A stretch of DNA of 64,000 nucleotides from Chrysoperla carnea (Eukaryota; Arthropoda; Insecta; Neuroptera; Chrysopidae): NCBI RefSeq assembly GCF_905475395.1, contig NC_058339.1, positions 22,576,001-22,640,000 of the forward strand, in the 5' to 3' direction. Made by a program: the position numbers and the translations under genes. The notes beneath the pieces were generated by a model that did not search any database, was not told where the DNA came from, and was given only the letters and a program-made list of their open reading frames with translations. Of this stretch, positions 1-11,269 are shown one piece after another; positions within the stretch are counted from its first letter, which is position 1; every line of letters starts with the position of its first letter.

Positions 1-1975
1 GGCATGGTGATTTTCATTACAAACGAAAATAATAAAGTGTAAAATTTAGCGCATCTTGTATAATTTAGTACATGTTACATATATTTCTATGCTAGGCGGA
101 AATGGAAATAGGTACAGGATGTTATATATTTTATTAAAGTTGAATAATAAAATACACATAGACGAAAGAGGGTGTTCGTAATGCATCTTTTTCTTTATTA
201 TATGTCAAGAAATAAATTATTTCTGTATTTTCTTAAAATTAAAATAAATCTTTTAAAAATTCATGTTCGACTAAATGAATAACAAACAGCACTGCGCTTA
301 ACATTATATCTTAAACTTTATCTACTTTTAAACATAGAAACTTGAACGAAGCCAACATTAAAGTTCAAAATATGAAATAGAAAATACCAAGGAACTAGAG
401 TAGCAAATCTGAGAGAGTTAAAGTACAAATATAAAGCAACTTTGACTAAGACTTGGGCATGTATTGGTTTTCCAAGCCATGCCAACAACATGACAGCTAA
501 ACATGACCAAGGTTGATCACGTTTAGCTTATAAATCGGGCCGTAGTTTTCCAGCATTCGCCCAGGTCTTATCCAACTCTAAATTTATCCTTGATTTATCA
601 GGATAATTTGTATATTATTAAAAATATTGATTAATAATGGAATAATTTTAATTAATAAGTTGTTTTAATTTCAGATCATGGCATAAATGAAGTTATAAGT
701 TGAATTAGTAAGTTATCTTACAATAATTGCATTTTCTTATAATATTGATGTTGTGATGGCCCAATAAACTAATTTAATTTACATTTGATGTAAGCTATAA
801 CATGCAATTTTAATTGGCATATGTAAAAGCTTATTAGTATGCTAACTAGATTGAATCGATAGAATTTCAAGAGACAAGATTCAAAACTATGGCGAATACG
901 TATCAGTTAAAGTAAAACATTTGCATAATTGTTGTGCATATATATATATGCATAATACATGCATGAGCTGTTGCGACTGCGAAAATAAACATATGTTTAC
1001 AAGCATTTTGACGAGAGTAAAATAGATCGTTATCTATTATATACCCATCTGCATTTGCATTTTTTACTTTTATTTATATTTTAAATGTTAGAAAATCATA
1101 GGCATCCAACTTAATATGTAAATAAATAGCTGCAGGTTTACTTGCATTTAAAATAACAACTATCGCAATGTGTACGTATTCGCATCTATTTTGTTTTTAA
1201 AATAAGTTATATCGGTGTGTGGCTCAAAGAATGTAGCCTACAACATTTCAAAAGAATCCATTTTCTTATTATACTCTATTTTGGAACGCTGGTCTAAGAC
1301 AGTATCTACGACAGAATGTCTTCATTCAAGCAGGGTAGTAGTATTGCGTGCTTTCTATGCGACAAATAGCTAATTACCATCAATTACTGCACCAAATTAC
1401 TAGGGTAGTAATTACTTCAATGATAAATAACGCTGCACGGGAAATCTTCTAGAAACAGGGAAGTAATCTTGCAAAGCACGGAGTTAACGCAGCCGGATTT
1501 TTAATTTTTTAATTATTTATTTTTATATTATTCTCAGTTGATTGTCTGATGAGTTTTTTAATGCTAGATTTTTATCTTAATTGATAAGCTCTAGCTATTG
1601 TATTTTTGACTGTATATGCGTTCTTGTCTTGATACTTTTTAACACATTGCAATAATAATAATAAAAACTGGAACTGGAACGTTTGGTAACTGAAACGAAA
1701 TAAATAAAAAAGCAAAACAATTATAGAAAAAGGAAGTTGGAATATGATATTAATGAAAATTAATCGAATTTAATCAAATATACATTCAATAAAAATTATT
1801 TTATTATAAACTTATATAAAAAGAATACTTCTGAATGGTATGGAAAGTTCTGCTTTTTGTTACATAGAAATGCTTTTGTTGATTTCAAGCTAAAAACGTT
1901 AATTTAATCATTCTCTTTTATTTAACAATTTAATCCAGCCTTGTGATATAAAAAACATCCCCATCTCAGATAGCT
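1..1975. other. Gene-free AT-rich stretch
   Basis: No reading frame of useful length and no recognisable domain on either strand. A run of AATAATAATAATAA near 1,650 could be the tail of a decayed non-LTR element, but nothing upstream of it translates to a known domain. I see nothing else to support a feature. Confidence 0.5.
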
Positions 1976-1986
1976 AATATAGCAAG

Positions 1987-2081
1987 CTATAAAAGAACAA
2001 ACTAACTGAGCGATCAACGCTAAAAGTTGTTCAAAGTTAGCATTGTCTATATTGTGAGTAGTATACAGCGGATAAGTAAGG
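1987..2081 (+). promoter_or_regulatory. Possible TATA promoter with short untranslated first exon
   Basis: CTATAAAAG at 1,987-1,995 is a strong TATA-box match. About 25-30 bases downstream lies ATCAAC, a weak initiator-like site near 2,013-2,018. A good splice-donor match, AA|GTAAGG, follows at 2,076. Together they look like a TATA box, start site and a roughly 60-base first exon without ATG, an arrangement common in insect genes. No downstream coding exon was found nearby, so this could be coincidence in AT-rich DNA. Confidence 0.25.
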
Positions 2082-2084
2082 TAA

Positions 2085-3590
2085 AGTTAGATTCTCTAAA
2101 AGAATCAATCACGAAATAAATCGTTTATGGAGTCCATTGAAATGAATCATTATCATGAGCGAAGCCGTGGGCAAATACTTGTAATAAACACAGACCCTCG
2201 TTTACAGCCCTCGTCCTAGACCGGGAAAACGTGCATTATATATTTATATTTAATGAAAATTTTCGATGAAGGGAGTAGGTATTCACAATTTGGCGTTTGT
2301 ACTAAACGTGAATAAGAACAATATGAAAGTTGTTTTAAAAATTGGGCCAGATAATTTTTTATTTTTGCAAGTTTTTATTGATCTACATATATTTGTATTA
2401 TAGCTGTGTATTGTTTTATGGATATTTCAAAGTTCGTATGTACCAAGTTGTATTAGTACATCATACATAATTCATGGCGGGTGAGTTAATTTAAAAACAA
2501 CAACGGGAAATTACAGGAAAATAACAATTCTCTAATATAAGTTGTTGTATAATTAACTAGAAACGAACCTTTAGTGTTTTTATTTAAAACATTTCATTCT
2601 TTGTATATATTTCTTCCAAAAATATCTTTTTTAAATATTTATACGACTCTACTACTTTTTTTTTTGTATCTTTTGTATCAAAAACATGGTAATAAGTGAA
2701 TTCTTAGAAGTACGGACGTCATTTACAAGAACAAAAATTATATCACTTTTCTAAAATTCCTGGTTTTCCATAAAAAAAATTGTAGTTGGCCTTCATTTTA
2801 ACTTGAAATTGAACTTCCCAACAAGGTCATTCTCATGAACTTAAATATATAAAAAGAATTATTTTGCCTACATTATCTTTGAATTGACTATGTTACAAAT
2901 ATTTATAATATCCATTAATCTCTCATATGCGCTTATCAAATTCTAACATGCCGAAAATAGGTTATTGAAAAATACTACGAGATTAGAAATTCTTTGTTAA
3001 ATTATTAATTATTTTATTTTGTTCAATTATTCATATTAAGTCGAAAAATTCTAGTTGGAAAACTAATTTACTGGTATATATTCCTGTAACTTATGATATG
3101 AAATTTTATTTTGACTCTAGTTTACGAAATACCAAAACTATACTCGATCAGTTTCGATGTAAATGACTATTTATTGATGCAATTATTAAGGACCTAATTG
3201 ACAGTTAGAAGCGAACTTATTTCATATAGTTGTTTCTTGCATATTAATTAAAATGTTATCGATGTATATAATTTGTTTATAGCATATAATAATTAATACA
3301 TCAAAAAGTTATTGAAATTTAGTTAATAAACTATGGTAAACTTTTGAAAATTAATTAAAACTAGAATATACTTATGTGACTAGTCTAGTAATTTAAACAT
3401 TAGAAATGTAAAATTTCGTTCAAAATAGTCTGTAAAAGAAGTTTTTTTTAAAATTTTATCTATTGAAAAATTCAAATTTTCGAACTGGTTTGTTTACTGT
3501 TCAACAATGATAATTTTATGTATCAATGTAATGGTATGAAAATTGTTTATTTGTGTTAACAATTATTTACCACTTTTACTCATGATTTTC
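2085..3590. other. Gene-free AT-rich stretch
   Basis: Non-coding and AT-rich, with short homopolymer runs only. I see no inverted ends, repeat array or domain. Confidence 0.5.
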
Positions 3591-3599
3591 TTTATTTAG

Positions 3600-3955
3600 C
3601 TTTACTACAGAATGTCCGAAAAAGGCCTGCACAGCAGCAGCAAAACCATGCTGGTGGTTTTTCTTCTAAACTCAATGAACTAGAGTTTAGAACTCTGTAG
3701 ATTTTGTCATGAGCAAGAGGAAACTGGACTAAATATTCTGCTTAAATGCCCCTCTCTCAAACGACTACATCACTTAGGATAGACTGATCAATCAATAAAA
3801 TGCCATCCAGAAATATCCTAGAGCTTATTAAATCAATAGAAGCACCTTTAAAACAAAGAACGTAAAACATATCAAACTGGTCACAGCAAGACCAATTGAC
3901 CTGTGATCAGTTTGCTCTGCGGCCTCTACTCCAAACTCAAATCTTTTAGCTAATT
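3600..3955 (+). pseudogene. Decayed 3' end of a Jockey/R1-like LINE
   Basis: One frame around 3,690-3,775 reads LCRFCHEQEETGLNILLKC then P-L-R-LG before a stop. This is the Cys-Cys-His-Cys tail seen at the C-terminus of LINE reverse transcriptases (C-x2-C-x-E-E-E-T-x-H/N-I-L-x-x-C). The sequence up to about 3,955 resembles the 3' untranslated region of such elements. Stops and frame changes surround the motif, so it is dead. The recognisable tail resembles the better preserved LINE piece at 45.15 kb but is a different copy and probably a different subfamily. Confidence 0.6.
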
Positions 3956-3959
3956 GTAT

Positions 3960-4835
3960 ATTTTTTTCTGTCCTCAGATCAGTGATTTTGAGCTAGATGC
4001 TGTATAAATTATGCTTGGACTTCACATAAACATACATATTTAGCTCTTAATGACTTGTGTATGCTCCGAAATGATATATTAGAAGCTTATCAACGCGTTG
4101 TTAATACTTCTTCAAGAGTGTCATTCACCACAGAAAAATATACTTTAAGAACGCCCAATGATTTATTTAATTGATTTATAGATTGTTATTTATTCTCCTT
4201 GAAAATTGGGTTATATAAAAGATTATTTTACCAACAGTTGGCATACATTCAAAAAGTTAATTTGAACGATGTGATAAATGTATGTGAGAAGAAAGAGATC
4301 TGTGATATATCAATTATTATAACTTGACCTTACTGCGGGAGTAAGTAAATTGTATCGTATATTATAAACAATTGCGTAATCAGTTGACAAAATATCACGT
4401 GATAGTGAGCCACTAATATGTATAAAGCCGGACATTTAACTCAAACGGTCGTGATTTTACATCTTACTATAGTTTGATATTACTACGTCAGTTAAGACAT
4501 TCTAAAAATAATCCGCCGGTTATGCGAACTGTTCTTACCAATTCCATCACCTTGACTAAATGTTATTTTTTATGAAATACGAGATGATATGGTGAACTTC
4601 ATTTCACCTACAATTTATCTGATTATAACGTTCAAGAAACATTTGTTCCAAATCTAAATAACATGCTAATACATTATTTATTAACAATCCCCTTGGCAAT
4701 AACGAATCAGGCTTACAATTTCTTATCGATTATTTGTGATCTAAGATACAAATGTAGAATAATTACCCTCACTAGAGTATGAGCGAATGATATTAGTAGT
4801 AAACCCACCAGAAAAATGGGCTAGAACTAACTATT
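3960..4835. other. Gene-free stretch
   Basis: AT-rich non-coding DNA between the LINE remnant and the family G repeat. No coding frame or repeat structure was recognised. Confidence 0.45.
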
Positions 4836-4837
4836 AC

Positions 4838-5286
4838 TATTATTGTTTTTTTTTTACTTTTTAGTGCAAATTAATTTGTTTTGGAAAATTTTTTCTTTTG
4901 AAGTCGGTTTTCTTATGGTTAGAAGTATTTTTTTTATTTGGTTATTTTTTATGAATTTGAAGTACAGTAACAACCAGTAACTAATTTGTCACTAAAAAAA
5001 GAATCTTCGAAATCGGTTGGCGTGATATTGAGTTACTCGTCCTCTTATCGAGCATACTTAATGCAAAATTAAGACTTTTATGGTTTTCCCATGGATGCCG
5101 TTGTCAGAACTGGATGAAAATGAAATGGGACCAGACAGGAAGCACCAGCTTTCAAATAGATAAAGAATCGTCAAAATCGGTTCACCTTAGTCGAAAGTTC
5201 TGAGGTAACACACATAAAAAAATAATACAAAGGAATACAGCCGAATTAAAAACCTCCTCCTTTTTTGTTTGAAGTCGGTTAAAAAG
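4838..5286 (+). repeat. Dispersed repeat, family G (right half and tail)
   Basis: Starts near TTTTTTACTTTTTAGTGCA and ends with the signature CCTCCTCC, a T run, then GTTTGAAGTCGGTTAAAAA. Related pieces lie at about 20,430-21,000, 51,745-52,020 and 54,568-55,036. Only the right half of the foldback head seen at 54.6 kb is present here, followed by a longer tail that includes a TCGAAAGTTCTGAGGTAACA block shared with the 54.9-kb copy. No protein is encoded. The ACCGACTTC..GGAGGAGG end is widespread in insect genomes. Confidence 0.65.
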
Positions 5287-5289
5287 TAA

Positions 5290-5908
5290 ACAGAGCTCCA
5301 AAAACTGTTGTGGACGCTTCTCATTTCACGATCCATTTCCAATCTTAAATTATGGTCAAATTTTCTGAGGTTATTAACGAAGTGAACTTTAGGAGTTTCC
5401 GACTATACTAATTTTGTTATTCTACTATTACTGTTTTTTTTTTTTGTTATTCTATCACAATAGCACTTTTTATAAAAATTATATTTGGACTAAACATTAT
5501 TTGGTATAATGAATGATACATAAACCAAATACCACAAAATGAGTTTGTTATCCGACATAATTTAATAAAATAAAATGTCGGCTTTAAAAATACAATTACA
5601 TTTAATTTTTTACTAAAATTATAATAATAATAATAATAAATTTATAAATTAAATAATTGGATAGATGATATTGTAAAAATCTACCTGCCTTAGGTACTTT
5701 GGATAATTGCTAGATTTTATGCAATTTTATAATTATTATTATTTTGGTAAATATCAACATAATTTTTGTGGTCAAATAAACATTGTATATTAATTAATTT
5801 ATTTATTTGTTTACAGTATTGTACAATATGTTGCATAATATTTTCAAACTTGACGATTTTTATTTTATTTGAAAATGGCTCAAATCATGATTAATAATTA
5901 AAAACATT
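5290..5908. other. Gene-free stretch
   Basis: AT-rich non-coding DNA with an (AAT)n-like run near 5,625-5,640. I see nothing else. Confidence 0.45.
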
Positions 5909-5910
5909 AA

Positions 5911-6950
5911 ATATACTGGGTGTTCCAAACCACCCGTCCAGGCTGATTATTCTGAATAGTTTTTAAAAAAAATTGAAACGAAAAAACACGTATCAAATAT
6001 TTTTTGAAACTCTATCTAACCATACCAAAAACACCCTCCACCCTCAACCCCTGTTAGGGGTAGGGGGTGTAACTTGAAAAAATCAAATGGAAACCCCTAT
6101 TTTTTTCTGCAGATTTGGATTCTTCAGAAGAAAAGACAAACATTTTGTCTAAGAAATTTTTCCCGATTTTCGGTAGATCGCGCTACAATCGACAAAAATC
6201 GTTCTTTTAGATTTGGCATAAGAATTGCGCCGTTCAATGACAAAAATCAAAACGAAAAAGTAAAAATAAAAATAAAAACACAAACACACAGAACCAAAAC
6301 AAAAAAAAAACAAAAGCAACACAAAAGTTAGAAATTCAACGAAAATAAAAGAGAAGCGAAAATGTCGAATTGCGGTAATTGAGGTAAACCACTAGACAAT
6401 TGGGAGGATGCTAAATAAAGCTCTTAGAAAGAATTAGATATGAATCATTTTAGATTTAATTTTTTTTCAGACTTTACAAAATAAAAAAAAACATTTTTAC
6501 AAAAATAATTTTTCTAAATCATAATAAAATATGAAAAACAAAAACAGAATAGTCTTTTCTTCAAAAAAACAAAAACAAAATTGAAAATAACTATTCTCGA
6601 CTCAAAAAACTTTTCTCGCTTTCACTTGAACTGCAATTCTAATGCAAAATCTAAAAGAACGATTTTTGTCGATTGTAGCGTGATCTACCGAAAATCGGGA
6701 AAAATTTCTTAGACAAAATGTTTGTCTTTTCTTCTGAAGAATCCAAATCTGCAGAAAAAAATAGGGGTTTCCATTTGATTTTTTCAAGTTACACCCCCTA
6801 CCCCTAACAGGGGTTGAGGGTGGAGGGTGTTTTTGGTATGGTTAGATAGAGTTTCAAAAAATATTCGATACGTGTTTTTTCGTTTCAATTTTTTTTGAAA
6901 ACTATTCAGAATAATCAGCCTGGACGGGTGGTTTGGAACACCCCGTATAT
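5911..6950. mobile_element. Foldback element with 318-bp inverted arms
   Basis: The left arm is 5,911-6,228 and the right arm 6,633-6,950. The two are near-identical reverse complements over 318 bp each, with only scattered changes. Ends read ATATAC(T/G)GGGTGTTCC. The roughly 400-bp spacer is A-rich and non-coding. The two small reading frames in the arms (85 and 61 codons) are the same arm read in both orientations and are not genes. It is a non-autonomous DNA element of the long-inverted-repeat MITE or foldback class. The arms are similar enough to suggest a fairly recent origin or gene conversion. Confidence 0.9.
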
Positions 6951-6989
6951 GACAATGATGGCAGACATCTGTTTTGATGGGGGAGGGCT

Positions 6990-7155
6990 ATTTATGAGCT
7001 TTTCACAAAATTTTAAAAAACCCCCGATAAATGCGATTTATTCTTTGTAAACCAATTTTTGGAAACTTAGCTATAAAATATTCTCAATCAAGTCGGCTCG
7101 ACTGTTTAGGGACTACGATGTCACTGAGAAATACACAGACGCACAGATAAACACA
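6990..7155 (+). repeat. Family F repeat, left piece split by the retrotransposon
   Basis: Matches 47,350-47,460 over the block around CTATAAAATATTCTCAATCA. It then continues with TTTAGGGACTACGATGTCAC and a run of ACACAGACGCACAG, a known style of insect repeat. The family resumes at 11,270 on the other side of the retrotransposon, starting TTAAACTTTTAACACTCC. The two halves join without a gap once the 4-bp target duplication is counted, so this copy is older than the retrotransposon. Confidence 0.7.
7152..7155. repeat. Target-site duplication CACA (left)
   Basis: CACA directly abuts TGTAAG at the left edge of the retrotransposon. The matching CACA is at 11,266-11,269, next to TTTACA at the right edge. 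Four-base duplications are usual for Ty3/gypsy integration. The flanks also continue in one repeat family, which supports a true integration boundary. Confidence 0.7.
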
Positions 7156-9301
7156 TGTAAGTTTTGAGTTCTACGGAATTTAGTCCAGTATATTGATCGG
7201 CAAGAATTAACTTTATTTTATTATTTTTAGCGATCGGATGTATAAGATTTATAAAATCTTTTGCGCATTGGCTTTTTGTAGTAGAAATCCAAGCATACCT
7301 GCTAAAATGATCCACTAGTATGTGCATAAATTTCTTTATAGACTTATTTCCGGCAAAACCACCCACTGTATCTATGGACAATATTTCATAGGGTTCTGTT
7401 GCAGGTCCAATTCTTGACAATTTTCCAATCAATCTTCCTCGGCGAGTTTTACTTTGCCTACATGTCACACAGCCTTTACAAAAGTCAATGATAAGTTTAT
7501 CTAAATTTTTGAAATAGTAGTGTTGTCGTATTTTGTTTCTCATTTGTGCAACACCAATGTGACCATAGTGATTGTGCAACTTGTTAATTATTTCCAGGCC
7601 TAACTTTTCCGATACAAAAATCCGCTTTCTTCCTTTTAACATCTTAAATATAATATCGTGTCTACGCTCAGTTCCCTTTGCAGTTGTAAGTTCTCTTTGA
7701 TTTTCATATTGATCCCTCTTTATTTCAGACAATTCTATTAAATTGACCACTTGAATGACATCTTCATTTTCGAAATATTCTAAAACTGGTTGCCGTGATA
7801 GTAAATCAGCGATAATATTTTCTTTTCCTTTTTTATATATTATCTGGAAATTAAATTGTGACAAGTAGTGGACCAGATCGCCAAGAATCTCATCAGTTCG
7901 TGACTTTGTTCTTAAATTTTCCAATGGTTTATGGTCACTACAAACGAAAAACTTTCGTCCAATAAGATAGTATTTCCAGTATTTAATGGCTTCTTTTATC
8001 GCCTTGCATTCTAAATGAATCGTTTCCATTTTCTTTTCTCTTTCTGACAGTTTTCTAGAAAAATAAGCTACAGGGTGTAATAGACCATCTGACTGTGGTT
8101 GCCTCAAAGTCGCTCCAAGTCCTTTTTGACTAGCGTCTGTGTCAATGTAAACATCTTTTTCGACATCATAAATTGATAAAATTGGACGGGAACACAGATA
8201 TTCTTTGATCATGGAGAAGCTGCGTTCACATTCTTCCGTCCAAATAAATTCAGTATTTTTTTTCAGCAATCTGTGAAGGGGCTCAAATTTTTGAGCACTA
8301 TGATCGATATATTTTATAAAGTAATTTATTGTTCCTAGAACACTTCGAACCCCAGATTTATCTGTAGGTCTTTTCAAATTTTTTATTGCCTTTAAATTTT
8401 CTTGTGCTGGTGATATTTTATTTTCTTCAATGTAATGGCCAAGATACTTAACCGATTGGGCTGCAAATTTACACTTTTCGAGCTTTAATTTAAATCCTTC
8501 TTCTCCTATTACTTCAAGAAATCTTGAGATATGTTGCATGTGATCTTTCCAATTGCGTGAGAAAATAAGACAGTCATCCATGTAGTTGACGCAAAACTCA
8601 TCTAGGTTATTTCGTCTTATAATATTTGAAAGTATGCGTTGAAAGATTGCAGGAGCATTTTTCAATCCAAAAGGTAATACTTTGAACATAAATTTCCCGT
8701 ACTTTGTAACGAAAGAAGTTTTCTCACGGTCCTTTTCTTTTAACCTAATACACCAAAAAGCGGAGTTTATATCAACAACAGTAAAGTATTTACATTTCGA
8801 AACTTTTTCCGTTATATCATTTATTGTTGGAAATGGGTAGCACTCTGGGATAGTTATTTTATTTAAGTTTCTAAAATCGATGCAAAGCCTTGATTTTCTT
8901 CCATCTTCTTTTTTATATGCGAGTGTTACCGGTGATGCGAACGGTGAATCAGATTCCTCTATTAGATCGGATGCTAGTAACTTCTGTACTTGATCTTTGA
9001 TTTCACGTTCATCTGGTATAGAACATTTATAAGGGCGGGCCGTAACATATTCATCTCTCATTAACTTTATTTCGGCCTCTCTAGACTTTACTTTACCGAC
9101 ATCAAATTTATTTTTGGCAAAAATTTTCTTGTGATTTTCAATAATATTTAAAAGTTCTACTTTTTTTTCATATCCATCTATGTGATCTAATTTAGGTTTG
9201 AACTGATTTTCATTAGTTTCTTCTTGATGGTAAATTCTAATATTTTCAGTGTTTTTCTCTTCTTTTTCATTATCATTGATTTTACCTTCTTTATTAAAAT
9301 T

Positions 9302-9430
9302 TTTAACATCTTTATTATCTTCTTTCTTTACATCTCTATTATCTTCTCTCTTTACATCTCTATTATCTTCTTTATTGACATCTTTATTATCTTCTTTCTT
9401 TACATCTATATTATCTTCTTTCTTTACATT
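9302..9430 (-). repeat. 24-bp coding minisatellite in pol
   Basis: About five and a half copies of a 24-bp unit encode the octapeptide VKKEDNxD and variants (residues about 148-190). They sit between the protease and the reverse transcriptase. The result is a highly charged, probably unstructured linker. Units differ by single substitutions (K to R or N), so the array has had time to diverge. Confidence 0.8.
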
Positions 9431-9885
9431 TTCTTTATCTTCTTTATTTTCATTTGTAATTATTTTGTTAGAAATTTCACAAGATTTCTTCTGATTTTGA
9501 TTACTTCTTATTTGGAGCATCTCATCATTTTTAGGTTTTTGGTATATGTTTAAATTCTCGTCTTGAATTAGTTTAAATTTTTTAATAGCATCTAAACCTA
9601 GTAACAGGTCATAAGAAAATTCTGAATTTTTAACTACAAAAGTATTCAAATTGTTTGTAATATTTCCAATTTTAAGCTTTATGTTTGCCCGGGCCGAACT
9701 AAAATTGAAACCATTAATTGTCTTGAATGCAGTGTTATGCTTTAACAAACTTGTTTTTAATACATCTACAACTCTTTGATTAATTAGACTCACGTTAGAT
9801 CCTGAGTCATACACTGCTTTTATTTTCATTTTATCATCAATAATTACGTTTACATGAATTAATGGAATCAAATTATCCGGGCTCT

Positions 9886-9895
9886 CTAGTTTAAA
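9886..9895 (-). promoter_or_regulatory. Programmed -1 frameshift site TTTAAAC next to gag stop
   Basis: On the minus strand the gag frame ends TCT TTA AAC TAG. The heptamer T TTA AAC fits the canonical -1 slippery pattern X XXY YYZ exactly. Slipping back one base enters the long pol frame, which lacks a usable ATG and opens only about nine bases upstream, after a TGA. This explains how gag-pol is made. I did not identify a clear downstream hairpin by eye. Confidence 0.75.
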
Positions 9896-11036
9896 GAATT
9901 TCGGTCAATTTCTATTTTCATCATTTCAGCCTCATTTTCTGAATCAGATTTCGTTTCAATTAAATTAGATTCTTTTTTCTGAGCGTACAGTATTTTATTT
10001 CGGCATTCGTTAGAGGGATGAAATCGATTTTTCCAACCAAGAGCTTCACACATGTAGCATGGTTTTTTCAAGGGTATATCAATTTGTTTCTTTTTAGTCG
10101 ATTCTCCTAATTTTGTTTTTTCATGCCGATTATCATATGGTTTATTTTCTTTCGAACGTTTATTATATTGACCATCTAGCTTTCGGAGTTCATTGTATAA
10201 TTTTTTTATAGTGTTAATGTCTTCGCGATCTAGCTCATCTTGAACTTGAGATGGTAAACCCATTACAATCAAGTTTATTCTGGAACTCATAGTACTATCA
10301 CTTTCTACTTCTAAACATAAATTTTCTTTTGTTAAAGCGTAATCGATCAATGAGCCGCCTAAGTATTTATAGGTATATGCTTTTCTGACAGCTGTCCAAC
10401 CTTTGTCAATAAAAATGGAAAAAAATGAATTTCGCCATTCAGACCAATTAGTTAGACCAAATTTTTTCAAATTTCCTTCATACCAGTGTTTGGCCGATCC
10501 AGCGACAAAAATCGTAAAGCTTCAATCATCTGGGTACCACTTTTTATTTTATTTCGGTCACATTCACTTTCAAATTTAGAAAACCACTCAGAAGGGTTTT
10601 GTGTTTTGTCATATTTATCAAGAACAAACTTCTTTTCTATATTTTGCAATTTTATCTCATCTTTGTCATTTAATTTTAATTCTAATTCCTTGATTCTTTT
10701 AATTAAAAAAGTTTCTTCTTGGAGTTTTTCACTCACATCAAAAAAAACTACAGATTCCTGTAACGGATAGTTTTTGTAGCTAAGGTTTCCATCTTCATCA
10801 AAATATTCTTTTTTCAAATCCTCATCTAATTTAATGCCAATTTTTCGGAAACCATTAATCGGTTTAATAGCAGCAATTGCACTTTTAAGGGTGGTTTTTG
10901 ATGATAATACCTTATGTTCATATAAATTTTTATGTTCATCTGGTAAGCTAAACCATAACCGCTTATCTTCGGATAGTCCAGCTAATTCAAAATATTCATC
11001 GCTTCTTCTTATTAAGTGGACAAACAATTTTTCCAT
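9886..11036 (-). pseudogene. gag: gag, interrupted by a single frameshift
   Basis: Two overlapping frames cover one gag gene: 11,036-10,467 (189 codons) and 10,470-9,886 (194 codons). The second frame stays open upstream of its ATG across the overlap, and the first carries unrelated residues after about 10,515. The break is best explained by loss of one T in a T run near 10,511-10,515. The N-terminal part is helical and charged. The C-terminal part carries a zinc-knuckle-like motif CYMCEALG..FHPSNEC (C-x2-C-x9-H-x4-C). The start ATG lies only 23 bases inside the LTR edge. The frameshift makes the copy non-functional unless ribosomes correct it. Confidence 0.8.
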
Positions 11037-11058
11037 CTTAAATGATTGTAATTTAATT

Positions 11059-11265
11059 TGTAAGTTATTAATTTATTGAATAAATAACGAGATTGTATTT
11101 AATCCTGAAAGGAATAAATTAAATTACAACGTTATTTAATAGAATGTCCACTAATAAACGTTTATGATTCTAACACAATATAAATTATAAAAATCTTTAG
11201 TTCAGGTATGTCAATTGAAACAAAAGTAAACAATTATATCACTATGGAAGTGATAATAATTTACA
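11059..11265 (-). repeat. Single LTR (207 bp, inferred limits)
   Basis: On the minus strand the segment begins TGTAAATTATT and ends TAATAACTTACA, giving TG..CA termini. An AATAAA polyadenylation-type signal lies about 11 bases before its end. It lies between the CACA duplication and the gag start. Its inner limit is inferred from the terminal dinucleotides, because no second LTR exists for comparison. Confidence 0.55.
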
Positions 11266-11269
11266 CACA

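Larger units (their letters stand above)
7121..9895 (-). pseudogene. pol: pol: protease, reverse transcriptase, RNase H, partial integrase
   Basis: Encodes the replication enzymes of the retrotransposon. Residues are counted from TTG at 9,871, since no ATG precedes the protease. Aspartic protease: DSG at 22-24. Reverse transcriptase: FTVVDINSAFWCIRL block and YMDD at about 430-433. RNase H: YIDTDAS at about 575. Integrase zinc finger: HNHYGH at 766-771 followed by CKGCVTC. Integrase core: first catalytic Asp in LSIDTVG at about 834 and second in LADQYTG. The third catalytic residue, the C-terminal half and the 3' LTR are missing. The last 11 residues come from the flanking repeat. The frame is otherwise open for over 900 codons. 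It is probably translated by -1 frameshifting from gag at 9,889-9,895. It cannot encode a working integrase. Confidence 0.92.
7156..11265 (-). mobile_element. Ty3/gypsy-type LTR retrotransposon, 3'-truncated
   Basis: A 4.11-kb element on the minus strand. The order is LTR (11,265-11,059), gag (two frames), a -1 slippery site and pol, ending inside the integrase at 7,156. The outer edges read TGTAA..TTACA and are bracketed by CACA duplications. There is no second LTR: the last bases of the integrase coding region, CTTACA, happen to match the last bases of the single LTR. I infer that a deletion between these short matching sequences removed the rest of the integrase and the 3' LTR. A tRNA primer-binding site was not recognisable after the LTR. 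No envelope gene remains. Confidence 0.8.

Noticed and set aside
6074..6787. Two small proteins with the same N-terminus on opposite strands
   Set aside because: They are one sequence present in both inverted arms of the foldback element.
9224..9553. Hydrophobic plus-strand frames opposite pol
   Set aside because: They are the complement of the charged 24-bp repeat in pol; the phenylalanine- and isoleucine-rich composition is a shadow.
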